A stretch of 9,867 bases of DNA from an uncultured Neisseria sp. (GCA_927911515.1 CAKMQH010000173.1:1-9867); one strand, 5' to 3'. Positions 1 to 7,191 are shown, counted from the first letter of the stretch. A program made the numbers and translations. The notes: a model not told the origin generated them from the letters alone.

Positions 1-1807
1 AAATCCACGCCAAAACCGTGCGAGGGCGTGTCTTCGTCGCCCTGCATATGCACGCCGGCGACGGCAACGTCCATACCAACATCCCCGTCAATTCAGACGA
101 CGCCCAAATGCTTCAGACGGCCTACCGTTCAGTCGAACGCATCATGAAACTCGCCCGCTCGCTCGGCGGCGTGATTTCCGGCGAACACGGCATCGGCATC
201 ACCAAGCTCGAATTTCTGACCGATGAAGACTTGCAGCCGTTTTGGGACTATAAAAACCAAGTCGATCCAAAGCATACCTTCAACCGTCACAAACTGATGA
301 AAGGCTCGGACTTACGCAACGCCTACACGCCGTCTTTCGAGCTTTTGGGCGCGGAATCGCTGATTATGGAAAAATCAGACCTCGGTACCATTGCCGATTC
401 CGTCAAAGACTGCCTGCGCTGCGGCAAATGCAAACCCGTCTGCTCTACCCACGTTCCGCGCGCTAACCTCCTCTACAGCCCGCGCAACAAAATCCTCGGC
501 GTGGGGCTCTTGACCGAAGCCTTCTTATACGAAGAACAAACCCGCCGCGGCGTTCCATCAAACACTTCGAAGAACTCATGGACATCGGCGACCACTGTAC
601 CGTGTGCCACCGTTGCGTCAAACCCTGCCCCGTCAACATCGACTTCGGCGATGTAACTGTAGCCATCCGCAACTACCTTGCCGATTCCGGCCACAAACGC
701 TTCGCACCCGCCGCATCGATGGGCATGGCGTTCCTGAACGCCACCGGCCCTAAAACCATCAAAGCCCTGCGCGCCGCCATGATACAAACCGGCTTCCCCG
801 CGCAGAACTTCGCCTACAAAATCGGCAAACTCCTGCCCGTCGGCACCAAAAAACAAAAAGCCGAACCCAAAGCCACCGTCGGCACCGCTCCGGTCAAAGA
901 ACAAATCATCCACTTCATCAACCGTCCTTTGCCCAAAAGCGTGCCCGCCAAAACACCGCGCTCCATGCTCGGCATCGAAGACGACAAAAGCATCCCCATC
1001 ATCCGCAACCCTGCCGCGCCTGAAGATGCCGAAGCCGTGTTCTACTTCCCCGGCTGCGGTTCCGAGCGCCTGTTCAGCCAAATCGGACTCGCCGTCCAAG
1101 CCATGCTCTGGCACGTCGGAGTACAAACCGTTCTGCCGCCGGGCTATATGTGTTGCGGCTATCCGCAGGACGCGGGCGGCAACAAGGCAAAAGCCGAGCA
1201 AATGAGCACCAACAACCGCGTCGCCTTCCACCGCATGGCGAACACCCTCAACTACCTCGACATCAAAACCGTCGTCGTCAGTTGCGGCACCTGCTACGAC
1301 CAGCTCGAAAAATACCGCTTTGAAGAAATCTTCCCCGGCTGCCGCATCATCGACATCCACGAATACCTGCTCGAAAAAGGCGTGCAACTGAACGGCGTAA
1401 AAGGTCAGCAATACCTCTACCACGACCCCTGTCACACACCCATCAAAACCATGAACGCCACCCAAATGGCAAGCAATCTCATGGGGCAAAAAGTCGTCTT
1501 AAGCGACCGCTGCTGCGGCGAATCCGGCATGTTCGCCGTCAAACGCCCCGACATTGCCACCCAAGTCAAATTCCGCAAACAGGAAGAAATCGAGAAAAAC
1601 CTCAAAGAGCTGCCGCAGGGCGAACCCGTCAAAATGCTCACCTCCTGTCCGGCGTGTCTGCAAGGTTTGAGCCGCTACGCCGACGATAACGACATGCCTG
1701 CCGACTACATCGTCATCGAAATGGCGAAACACATCCTCGGTGAAAACTGGCTGGACGAGTTTGTGAAAAAAGCCAACAACGGAGGCGTGGAGAAAGTGTT
1801 GCTGTAA
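1..1807 (+). pseudogene. FAD-linked oxidase / Fe-S / CCG-domain protein (D-lactate or glycolate dehydrogenase type), C-terminal part, frameshifted
   Basis: The open frame runs in from the left edge (in frame from base 3), so the N-terminus is missing. The first part has the end of a GlcD-type FAD-oxidase domain (HMHAGDGNVHTN, then ISGEHGIG). Next come two ferredoxin-like motifs, CLRCGKCKPVC at about 411-443 and CTVCHRCVKPC at about 596-627. Two cysteine-rich CCG domains follow, with CCGYP near 1151 and CCGESG near 1511. This order matches the very large oxidases of beta-proteobacteria that join GlcD-like and GlpC/LldE-like parts, and are often annotated as D-lactate dehydrogenase. They pass electrons from a 2-hydroxy acid to the respiratory chain; the substrate is inferred. 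The frame changes once at about 552-556: restoring one T (GGC GTT TCC ATC) gives RRGVSIKHFEELMD and joins the two halves cleanly. The stop at 1805-1807 is followed at once by a terminator hairpin. The family is clear, the exact substrate is not. Confidence 0.5.
92..123 (-). repeat. Two DNA uptake sequences inside the oxidase gene, one of each dialect
   Basis: TTCAGACGAC lies at 92-101 and TTCAGACGGCCT at 112-123, in direct orientation 10 bases apart. The first is the GTCGTCTGAA core that dominates this window. The second is the AGGCCGTCTGAA (AG-DUS) form of other Neisseria. Both lie in coding sequence. Confidence 0.5.
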
Positions 1808-1819
1808 GGTTTGTATGGT

Positions 1820-1848
1820 TTTCAGACGACCCGGAAGGTCGTCTGAAA
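1820..1848 (+). terminator. Uptake-sequence inverted pair, terminator of the oxidase gene
   Basis: TTTCAGACGACC (1820-1831) and GGTCGTCTGAAA (1837-1848) form a perfect 12-bp stem with a 5-base loop, CGGAA. It starts 12 bases after the stop codon. The T-tract after it is poor (CTATCATTC). Paired uptake sequences acting as terminators are well known in Neisseria. Confidence 0.5.
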
Positions 1849-1951
1849 CTATCATTCAAGAAATCGGCGGATACGATTGGGAAGGATAGGGGAAGCGGTC
1901 ATGTTTTGGTTCTGCCTTCAATCCATGTTTCGAAACAATCCATTCCCGATT

Positions 1952-1963
1952 TTCAGACGACCT
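1952..1963 (-). repeat. DNA uptake sequence (single, full 12-mer)
   Basis: TTCAGACGACCT is the reverse complement of AGGTCGTCTGAA. It is unpaired in its near neighbourhood; the next copy, in the opposite orientation, begins at 2021. Confidence 0.5.
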
Positions 1964-2017
1964 CTACGTTTGAAACAGATAAAACACCATTCCTTACTCC
2001 ATACTTTCCAACTATGA

Positions 2018-2064
2018 AAAAGGTCGTCTGAAAACCTCAAACCAAGATTTTCAGACGACCTTTT
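2018..2064. terminator. Bidirectional terminator built from two uptake sequences
   Basis: AAAAGGTCGTCTGAAAA (2018-2034) pairs perfectly with TTTTCAGACGACCTTTT (2048-2064): a 17-bp stem with a 13-base loop. The flanking A and T runs give a U-tract in either direction. It lies between convergent genes, so it probably ends both the oxidase and the stress-protein transcripts. Confidence 0.5.
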
Positions 2065-2110
2065 ATTTGACGGATAAGGATATTATCTAAACCGCAGTTG
2101 TCAAAGCAGT

Positions 2111-2122
2111 TTTAGACGACCT
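2111..2122 (-). repeat. Degenerate DNA uptake sequence
   Basis: TTTAGACGACCT differs from TTCAGACGACCT at one base (C to T at position 3). It sits just past the end of the stress-protein gene. Probably a decayed copy with reduced uptake activity (inference). Confidence 0.5.
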
Positions 2123-2141
2123 TCTTCAGTAGGGTAGACCT

Positions 2142-2605
2142 TTACGCTTCTTCCGCTTTGCTGCGGATAATCAGAAGCGGCAGGTGGCTTTGGCGCATCA
2201 CGGTTCGGCGAAGCTGCCCATCAGGAGGTGCATCAGACCGGTGCGGCCGTGTGTGCCGAGTACCAGCAGGTCAGCGCCGTTTTCATCGGCGTAATTGACC
2301 AAATCCTGCGCCATTTCGCGCGCGCCTTTGTTGGCGACTAGCAGGTGTTTGACAATGTTTTCCACGCCGTTTTCACGGGCGCTTTTTTCGGCGAAGTCCA
2401 GGACTTCGTTGCCTTGGGCGACGGCGGCGGCCTCGTAGCTTTCGTGTTGCAGGAATTCGGGGGCGAGCGCCATGTATTCGGCGGGGTTGGCGACGTGTAC
2501 CAAAGTCAGGCGGGCGTTGTTGACGCTTGCCAACTCGGCGGCGTGTTTCAGGGCGTTGAGGGAAGTTTCGCTGCCGTCAACGGCTACAACCAGATGTTTG
2601 TACAT
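2142..2605 (-). CDS. Universal stress protein (UspA family), C-terminus frameshifted
   Basis: This is a small cytoplasmic nucleotide-binding stress protein. It starts with MYKHLVVAVDGSETS at the ATG read from 2605, behind a good Shine-Dalgarno (AAGGAG at about 2614-2619, minus strand). The family ATP-binding pattern G-x2-G-x9-G-S is present as GTHGRTGLMHLLMGS. In this sequence the frame stops at 2198 after 135 residues, ending MGSFAEP. Restoring one A in the GAA-CCG stretch (2201-2206) gives GAA ACC GTG and continues with AETVMRQSHLPLLIIRSKAE to a TAA at 2142-2144. That makes 154 residues, and the added part is the usual last beta-strand of the fold. The full span is given here; the product as read would be 2198-2605. 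The gene is divergent from tcdA. The family is secure; its physiological trigger cannot be read from sequence. Confidence 0.5.
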
Positions 2606-2676
2606 AGTTCATTCTCCTTTTTGCGCCGCAGGCGGCACTTTGTTGGATGCGGTTGGGAAGGGTCCGATATGAAACG

Positions 2677-2682
2677 ATTATA
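2677..2682 (-). promoter_or_regulatory. Candidate -10 box for the universal stress gene
   Basis: The minus strand reads TATAAT, about 72 bases ahead of the ATG. The best -35 at the right distance is weak (TGTTGC, 2700-2705, 17-base spacer). Position and the perfect -10 are the only support. Confidence 0.5.
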
Positions 2683-2722
2683 GACCCTTTCGGGCTGCTG
2701 CAACAGTCCGGCTGCTTTCCAG

Positions 2723-2728
2723 TATAAT
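2723..2728 (+). promoter_or_regulatory. Candidate -10 box for tcdA
   Basis: TATAAT lies 70 bases ahead of the tcdA ATG. No good -35 is seen 16-18 bases upstream. The upstream sequence overlaps the weak -35 of the opposite promoter, so the two would be divergent and nearly back to back. Confidence 0.5.
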
Positions 2729-2798
2729 ATGCGCCGGATTCCTCCGCAGCGTTTTGCGTTGATTTTCATTCATTTATTGACATATCACAAGGTTGGGT

Positions 2799-3574
2799 AT
2801 GAACGACACCGTTTTTCTTCCTTCGCGCCGTTTCGGCGGTATTGCCAGACTCTACGGAGATGAAGCACTGGTGCGGTTTTCGCGCGCGCACGTCTGCGTG
2901 GTCGGCGTGGGCGGGGTAGCTCTTGGGCGGTGGAGGCTTTGGCGCGGACGGGCATCGGTCGTTTGACCTTGATTGATTTGGACAACGTCGCCGAGTCCAA
3001 TGTCAACCGCCAGCTTCATGCGCTGACCGACGATTTCGGCAAGGCGAAGGTAACGGCGTTGCGCGAACGCATTGCCCAAATCAATCCGCAATGCGAAGTG
3101 GAGGAAATCGAGGATTTTGTGACGGAAGACAATCTGGAAACGCTTTTCAGACGACCTTTCGACTTTGTGATCGACGCGATAGACCAAGTGCGCGTCAAGG
3201 CGGCGATGGCGGCTTATTTTGTGCGGCACAATCAGCCGTTTATCCTCAGCGGCGGCGCGGGCGGACAGAAAAATCCGGCGTTGATTCAGACCGCCGATTT
3301 GAGCCGCGTAACCCACGACCCGCTGCTTGCCAACCTGCGCTACACCTTGCGCAAACGCTACGGCTTCAGCCGCGACACCAAAGAAAAAATGCGCGTGCCG
3401 TGTGTGTTCTCGACTGAAAACATTACGCCGCCGCAATCGGGTAAAGCGTGTTCGACCGATGCCGCGCCGCAAGGGCTGTCCTGCGCGGGCTATGGGGCGA
3501 GTATGTTGGTAACGGCTTCGTTTGGGCTGTATTGTGTGCAGGCGGCGGTGGAACATATTGCGGGACGGAAGTGA
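2799..3574 (+). pseudogene. tcdA: tRNA threonylcarbamoyladenosine dehydratase (cyclic t6A37 synthase), frameshifted
   Basis: TcdA is an E1-like (ThiF/MoeB fold) enzyme that uses ATP to dehydrate t6A37 in ANN-decoding tRNAs to its cyclic form. The start is the ATG at 2799, behind AAGG (2789-2792). It begins MNDTVFLPSRRFGGIARLYG, very like E. coli TcdA (RFGGTARLYGEKAL). Then come the Rossmann motif VVGVGGVG, the DLDNVAESNVNRQ segment, INPQCEVEEIEDFVTEDN, SGGAGGQKNP and CVFSTE, all in family order. The frame breaks inside the glycine motif. Reading GTA GCT CTT GGG at 2916-2927 loses the frame, while GTA GGC TCT TGG restores GVGSWAVEALARTG. One G is therefore missing next to 2919. Repaired length is 258 residues, close to the E. 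coli protein. As written, only the part from about 2919 to 3574 is open downstream. An uptake sequence lies within the gene at 3146. Confidence 0.5.
3146..3157 (-). repeat. DNA uptake sequence within tcdA
   Basis: The full 12-mer TTCAGACGACCT, read through in frame as part of the segment LFRRPFDF. Confidence 0.5.
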
Positions 3575-3575
3575 G

Positions 3576-4049
3576 ATGAATCGATTTTTTAAAGCCTACT
3601 TTATCAGTAGCCTGATTTATGCGGTTGTCTTCGGTTTGCTGGTGTACAGTGTCGGTTTGCTGTTTTCAGGATTCGAATGTTTTGATATTGACGCTGACAA
3701 TGAACAGTATGCAGAGTATTGTTCACGAGCTCATGAAATGTCGGCTTTTGAGAAAGTGTCTTTGAAGTTTTTCTTCTTTCCGTTTTTATCTGTAATGTTA
3801 TTGTCCCTACTCAATGCCGGCATTATGAAGTGGACCAAACGCTGTACAACTTCGATGACTCTTGCCTTGCCTATTGTCGAATGGTTGATTGTTTGGTTTG
3901 TTTTTTTACTGTGGGAGTGGAGTAGTCTGGATAGTAGTTGGACGGCAATAACGGGACTTCTTTTTTTCGGATTGCCTGTTTATGGCATGGCAGCAGTTCA
4001 AGCCCTGAGTGTGTTGGTCTCTTCTGCAAATGCCAATCAGAAAATTTGA
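3576..4049 (+). CDS. Small four-helix membrane protein, first of a tandem pair
   Basis: I do not recognise the family. The ATG at 3576 starts 1 base after the tcdA stop, so it is probably translationally coupled. This start is preferred over an upstream one inside tcdA because the next gene begins with the same residues, MNRFFKAYFI. The product is 157 residues. Hydrophobic segments lie at about residues 7-31, 62-83, 94-113 and 121-148, with no signal peptidase site. The loop between helices 1 and 2 is acidic and has Cys35 and Cys49. Helix 2 ends in IMKWTKRC. A C-terminal GLPVYGMAAVQAL segment is shared in outline with the paralogue. The DNA looks richer in A+T than tcdA or scpA. The function is unknown; nothing here identifies a substrate or enzyme motif. 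Confidence 0.5.
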   Translation: MNRFFKAYFISSLIYAVVFGLLVYSVGLLFSGFECFDIDADNEQYAEYCSRAHEMSAFEKVSLKFFFFPFLSVMLLSLLNAGIMKWTKRCTTSMTLALPIVEWLIVWFVFLLWEWSSLDSSWTAITGLLFFGLPVYGMAAVQALSVLVSSANANQKI

Positions 4050-4079
4050 TGTGGGTTTAAGCCTTTTGAAATTTATTTT

Positions 4080-4091
4080 TTCAGACGACCT
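4080..4091 (-). repeat. DNA uptake sequence between the paired membrane-protein genes
   Basis: TTCAGACGACCT, followed by a run of T, lies 10 bases ahead of the second gene's ATG. It takes up most of the space where a ribosome site would be, and no clear Shine-Dalgarno is visible there. Confidence 0.5.
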
Positions 4092-4101
4092 TTTTTTGCC
4101 T

Positions 4102-4560
4102 ATGAACCGATTTTTCAAAGCCTATTTTATTGCCAGCCTGATTTATGCGGTGTGGTTCGGCGTGTTGATGTATGCCGTCGATCCGATGTTTGGCGCAATG
4201 GGATGCGACATGCAGTCGGGCGATTATTTGTGTTTTCAGGACGGCTCTCCGCGGCCGTTTACCAATTTCCTTTATCCTTTCCTGTCCGTTCCGATATTCA
4301 GCCTTTTGCACGCTGCCATCATGAAGTGGCGCAAACGCTGCTCGGTCGGGATGATTTGGTTTTTGGTCGGCTGCGAATGGCTGCTATTGTCGGCTTGGAT
4401 AATCGCGATGCTGGCACGCGATGGCTTTGTGTTTTCCCGCGATGCCGTTACGGTGCTGACCGGTTCGTTTTTCGCCGTTTTGCCGCTGCTGGGCATGGCG
4501 TTGGCGCAAACGCTTGCCATTGCCATCGCTTCTTTGAAAAGCCAACGCGAAAAAGGCTGA
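4102..4560 (+). CDS. Small four-helix membrane protein, second of a tandem pair
   Basis: 152 residues and clearly a paralogue of the gene just upstream. Both begin MNRFFKAYFI.SLIYAV.FG. Both have PFLSV followed by LL.A.IMKW.KRC at the end of helix 2, and both end with a G..FF..LP..GMA..Q.L segment. Cys35 is at the same position in both, and the loop has a second cysteine (Cys44). Four hydrophobic segments are seen, at about residues 7-30, 54-74, 82-104 and 113-142. The start at 4102 is set by alignment with the paralogue. An upstream in-frame start at 4009 would overlap the previous gene and run through the uptake sequence. The ribosome site is poor, so translation may depend on the upstream gene. 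Unlike its neighbour, the base composition looks normal for the window. Function unknown. Confidence 0.5.
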   Translation: MNRFFKAYFIASLIYAVWFGVLMYAVDPMFGAMGCDMQSGDYLCFQDGSPRPFTNFLYPFLSVPIFSLLHAAIMKWRKRCSVGMIWFLVGCEWLLLSAWIIAMLARDGFVFSRDAVTVLTGSFFAVLPLLGMALAQTLAIAIASLKSQREKG

Positions 4561-4602
4561 TTTTTGTTTTGCCGCACTCGTTTTGACGAACCCCGCTGCG
4601 TT

Positions 4603-4612
4603 TTCAGACGAC
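4603..4612 (-). repeat. DNA uptake sequence core ahead of scpA
   Basis: TTCAGACGAC followed by CC, in the 105-base gap before scpA. It is a single copy with no inverted partner, so it is unlikely to act as a terminator by itself. Confidence 0.5.
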
Positions 4613-4665
4613 CCTGCTATGTATCAGATACCTATCAAACCTAAAAATAAAAAGACCCTCTAAAC

Positions 4666-5553
4666 ATGCCTTCAGAACACCTTATTCCTTCCGCTGCGGC
4701 AACGTCGTCTGAACACACTGTCGCGTGGGTATTCGGTCAACCCGTAACCGATTTGCCGCAGGATTTGTTTATTCCGCCCGATGCTTTGAAGGTTGTCTTA
4801 AGCAGCTTCCAAGGGCCGTTGGATTTGCTGCTTTACCTTATCCGCAAACAAAATATCGACGTTCTCGATATTCCGATGGTGAAGATTACCGAGCAATATC
4901 TGCACTATATCGCCCAAATGGAAGCGTATCAGTTTGATTTGGCGGCGGAATATCTCTTGATGGCGGCGATGCTGATTGAAATCAAATCGCGCCTGCTCTT
5001 GCCGCGTCCCGAAGAGGTTGAGGATGAAGAGGCGGATCCGCGTGCCGAGCTGGTGCGCCGTCTTTTGGCTTACGAACAAATGAAGCTGGCGGCGCAGGGT
5101 TTGGATGCGTTGCCGCGCGCGGGAAGGGATTTTGCTTGGGCGTATCTGCCGTTGGAAATCGCGGTCGAGGCGAAGCTGCCGGAGGTGTATGTCGCCGATT
5201 TGACGCAGGCTTGGCTGGGCATTTTGTCGCGGGCGAAACATACGCGCAGCCATGAAGTGATTCAGGAAACCATTTCCGTGCGCGCGCAGATGACGGCGGT
5301 TTTACGTCGTCTGAACGAGAGCGGGATATGCAAATTCAGCGATTTGTTCAAGCCGGAGCAGGGCGCGGCGTATGTGGTCGTCAATTTCATCGCGCTGTTG
5401 GAGCTTGCCAAAGAAGGTTTGGTCCGCATCGTCCAACCGGACAGCTACGGCGAAATCGAAATCAGCCTGAAACAGGAAAATTTAGAACGCCCGGAAGCGG
5501 AAGGGGGCGTTTCAGACGACCCCTCCGCCGATGTTGAAGACGAAACAGCATGA
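4666..5553 (+). CDS. scpA: Segregation and condensation protein A (kleisin of SMC-ScpAB)
   Basis: ScpA bridges the heads of the SMC dimer and binds ScpB, forming the bacterial condensin that organises and segregates the chromosome. The kleisin N-terminal domain begins at about residue 43 with [20 protein letters not shown], the family signature. It continues through [12 protein letters not shown] and [22 protein letters not shown]. The C-terminal winged-helix region covers about residues 200-270 ([28 protein letters not shown]). The length is 295 residues, longer than the roughly 250 usual for the family, because of an N-terminal extension of about 40 residues and an acidic tail (SADVEDETA). 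ATG 4666 is kept because no other in-frame ATG precedes the conserved domain. The ribosome site is weak. scpB is not in the window. The reading frame is intact. Confidence 0.5.
4704..4713 (+). repeat. DNA uptake sequence core in the scpA N-terminal extension
   Basis: GTCGTCTGAA, read in frame as part of TSSEH. It lies in the poorly conserved N-terminal extension. Confidence 0.5.
5306..5315 (+). repeat. DNA uptake sequence core within scpA
   Basis: GTCGTCTGAA, read as part of LRRLNES near the start of the C-terminal winged-helix region. Confidence 0.5.
5511..5520 (-). repeat. DNA uptake sequence core in the scpA tail
   Basis: TTCAGACGAC, read as part of VSDDP in the variable acidic tail. It is the third core in this one gene. 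Confidence 0.5.
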
Positions 5554-5602
5554 TGATTTCACGCTTGGCAAACCCATACTCATTTCCATCAACTGCCCTT
5601 TA

Positions 5603-5709
5603 TATAGTGGATTAAATTTAAATCAGGACAAGGCGACGAAGCCGCAGACAGTACAGATAGTATGGCAAGGCAAGGCAACGCCGTACTGGTTTAAAGTTAA
5701 TCCAATATA
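5603..5709. mobile_element. Correia repeat enclosed element, short internally deleted form
   Basis: This 107-bp element starts with TATAGTGGATTAAATTTAAA. On the reverse strand its right end reads TATATTGGATTAACTTTAAA. The two termini match over about 24 bases with three mismatches. The inner part (CAGGACAAGGCGACGAAGCC and CAACGCCGTACTGG) is the standard Correia sequence. The length fits the short class of about 104-107 bp, which lacks the internal segment carrying the IHF site in the long 150-bp class. It lies between scpA and brnQ and ends 19 bases before the brnQ ATG. The right terminus creates TATAAA at 5706-5711, a possible -10 for brnQ, though no good -35 is visible. Such elements are non-autonomous, can carry promoters, and can be cut by RNase III as hairpins. 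Confidence 0.5.
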
Positions 5710-5728
5710 AACAAACAGGTACGAATTT

Positions 5729-7066
5729 ATGAACAGTGTTTCCCCGCTCAACCGTAAAGCCTCGCTGTGGGCGGTCGGTTTGATGTTGTTCGCTTTGTTT
5801 TTCGGTGCGGGCAATCTGATTTTCCCTGCTTATCTCGGACAACAGGCGGGGGAAAGCTGGTTCTCTGCGATGACAGGTTTCCTGTTGACCGGCGCGGGTC
5901 TGCCGCTGTTGGGCGTGATTGCCATCGGCTATTCCGGTTCGCGCGATGTGCAGGCGCTGGCATCCAGGGTTGCCCCTTGGTACGGCGTGGCGTTTGCCGT
6001 CGCACTGTATTTGTCCATCGGGCCTTTGTTTGCCATGCCGCGTACGGCGACGGTGTCATTTGAGATTGCCGTTGCGCCGTTTTTGAATGAAAGCCAAAAA
6101 ACAGTCGGGTTGGCGGCGTTCAGCGTGGCGTTTTTCGGCGTGGCGTATTGGCTGTCGATGTCGCTGGGCAAACTGGTGGACCGCATCGGTAAAATTCTGA
6201 CGCCCGTATTGCTTTTGACGATTGCCGTTTTGGTCGGCTACGCCGCGTTGAATCCGATGGGCGTTCCCGCAGCGGCACAAGGCGATTTTACCCTTCGTCC
6301 GTTCATAAAAGGCATTTTGGAAGGCTACAGCACAATGGACGCACTCGCTTCGCTGGTGTTCTCCATTATCGTCATTGACGCCGTGCGTGCGATGGGCGTG
6401 GACAACCGCTCCGAGCTGCTGCGGACGACTGCCGTTTCAGGCATCGTTGCCGCATCTTGTCTGGCTTTGGTGTACCTCTTTATCGGCTATATGGGCGCGA
6501 CCAGCGTGGCAGGCTTGGGACTTCAGGAAAACGGCACGGAAGTGTTGTCGAAAACCGCGAATTTCTACTTCGGCGTACCCGGCAACACCCTCTTGGGCGT
6601 CATCGTCCTGCTCGCCTGCTTAAGTACCGCCGTCGGACTGATTACATCATGTTCCGAATATTTCAACCGCCTGTGTCCCGGCATTTCTTACAAAATGTTC
6701 GTCATCATCAATACGGTCGTGTCTATGGCGTTGGCGAACAAAGGCCTGTCCTCCATCCTGACCTTCTCCATTCCGATGCTGATGCTGCTGTACCCGCTGA
6801 CCATCGTCATCATCCTGCTGGTCTTCCTGCACAAACTGTTCGGCGGCAGCCGCATCGTCTATTTCTGCACTATGATGGCAACGCTGGCAGTCGGCTTGCT
6901 CGATGCCTATAAAGCCGCGTTCGGTTTCAGCGAAGAAGTCGCCGCCGACATCAACGGCGCACTGCCGCTTTACAACGTCGGACTGGGTTGGCTGCTGCCC
7001 GCAACCGTCGGCTTCGTTTTAGGGTGCATCCTGAACGCCGCGCTCAAGAAAAAACATAAGGCTTAA
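5729..7066 (+). CDS. brnQ: Branched-chain amino acid transport protein (LIVCS family)
   Basis: BrnQ proteins are inner-membrane, cation-coupled symporters for leucine, isoleucine and valine. The N-terminal signature GLMLFALFFGAGNLIFPAYL is present at residues 17-36. The protein has 445 residues and about twelve hydrophobic segments, the usual size and topology. Other family-like stretches are SIGPLFAMPRTATVSFE, GYSTMDALASLVFSIIVIDA and STAVGLITSCSEYF. The C-terminus is basic (ALKKKHKA), as expected for a cytoplasmic end. The ATG at 5729 has only a weak AGG about 9 bases upstream; the Correia element ends just before that. It is transcribed alone or with scpA and ends in the hairpin at 7078-7105. 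The frame is intact. Family certain; preference among substrates not readable. Confidence 0.5.
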   Translation: MNSVSPLNRKASLWAVGLMLFALFFGAGNLIFPAYLGQQAGESWFSAMTGFLLTGAGLPLLGVIAIGYSGSRDVQALASRVAPWYGVAFAVALYLSIGPLFAMPRTATVSFEIAVAPFLNESQKTVGLAAFSVAFFGVAYWLSMSLGKLVDRIGKILTPVLLLTIAVLVGYAALNPMGVPAAAQGDFTLRPFIKGILEGYSTMDALASLVFSIIVIDAVRAMGVDNRSELLRTTAVSGIVAASCLALVYLFIGYMGATSVAGLGLQENGTEVLSKTANFYFGVPGNTLLGVIVLLACLSTAVGLITSCSEYFNRLCPGISYKMFVIINTVVSMALANKGLSSILTFSIPMLMLLYPLTIVIILLVFLHKLFGGSRIVYFCTMMATLAVGLLDAYKAAFGFSEEVAADINGALPLYNVGLGWLLPATVGFVLGCILNAALKKKHKA

Positions 7067-7077
7067 ATCACAAACGA

Positions 7078-7120
7078 AGGTCGTCTGAAAGATTTCAGAC
7101 GACCTCTTTTGTTGTTTTTC
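7078..7120 (+). terminator. Uptake-sequence terminator after brnQ
   Basis: AGGTCGTCTGAAA (7078-7090) and TTTCAGACGACCT (7093-7105) are a perfect inverted repeat of 13 bases separated by GA. In RNA the central few pairs would open to form the loop. A U-rich tail, CTTTTGTTGTTTTT, follows. It begins 11 bases after the brnQ stop: a strong intrinsic terminator. Confidence 0.5.
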
Positions 7121-7191
7121 CAACTTATTCATACCAAAACGAAAATTTTTACCTAAGCCGGATAATTTGTGTGTTAGTATCCAAACACTAA

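Larger units (their letters stand above)
1808..2141. other. Intergenic region between convergent genes
   Basis: This gap of about 330 bases separates the oxidase gene (+) from the stress-protein gene (-). It holds one short uptake-sequence hairpin, a single uptake sequence, a longer perfect hairpin and one degenerate copy, listed separately. No convincing open frame or RNA gene is visible in the remaining stretch, roughly 1856-1950. Confidence 0.5.

Noticed and set aside
473..1489. Long open frame of 338 residues on the minus strand opposite the oxidase
   Set aside because: It lies opposite a conserved coding region, is rich in H, D, F, V and G from reversed GC-rich codons, and has no recognisable motif. 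Best explained as a shadow.
1820..2064. CRISPR-like array or site-specific recombination sites from the repeated 12-mers
   Set aside because: The repeats are Neisseria DNA uptake sequences in mixed orientation with irregular spacing; no constant spacer length and no integrase or cas gene nearby.
2852..3556. Minus-strand frame of 234 residues opposite tcdA
   Set aside because: Arg/Gln/His-rich composition and complete overlap with the conserved tcdA frame: a shadow.
4009..4101. Upstream start for the second small membrane protein
   Set aside because: It would overlap the preceding gene and translate an uptake sequence; the paralogue aligns exactly from the ATG at 4102.
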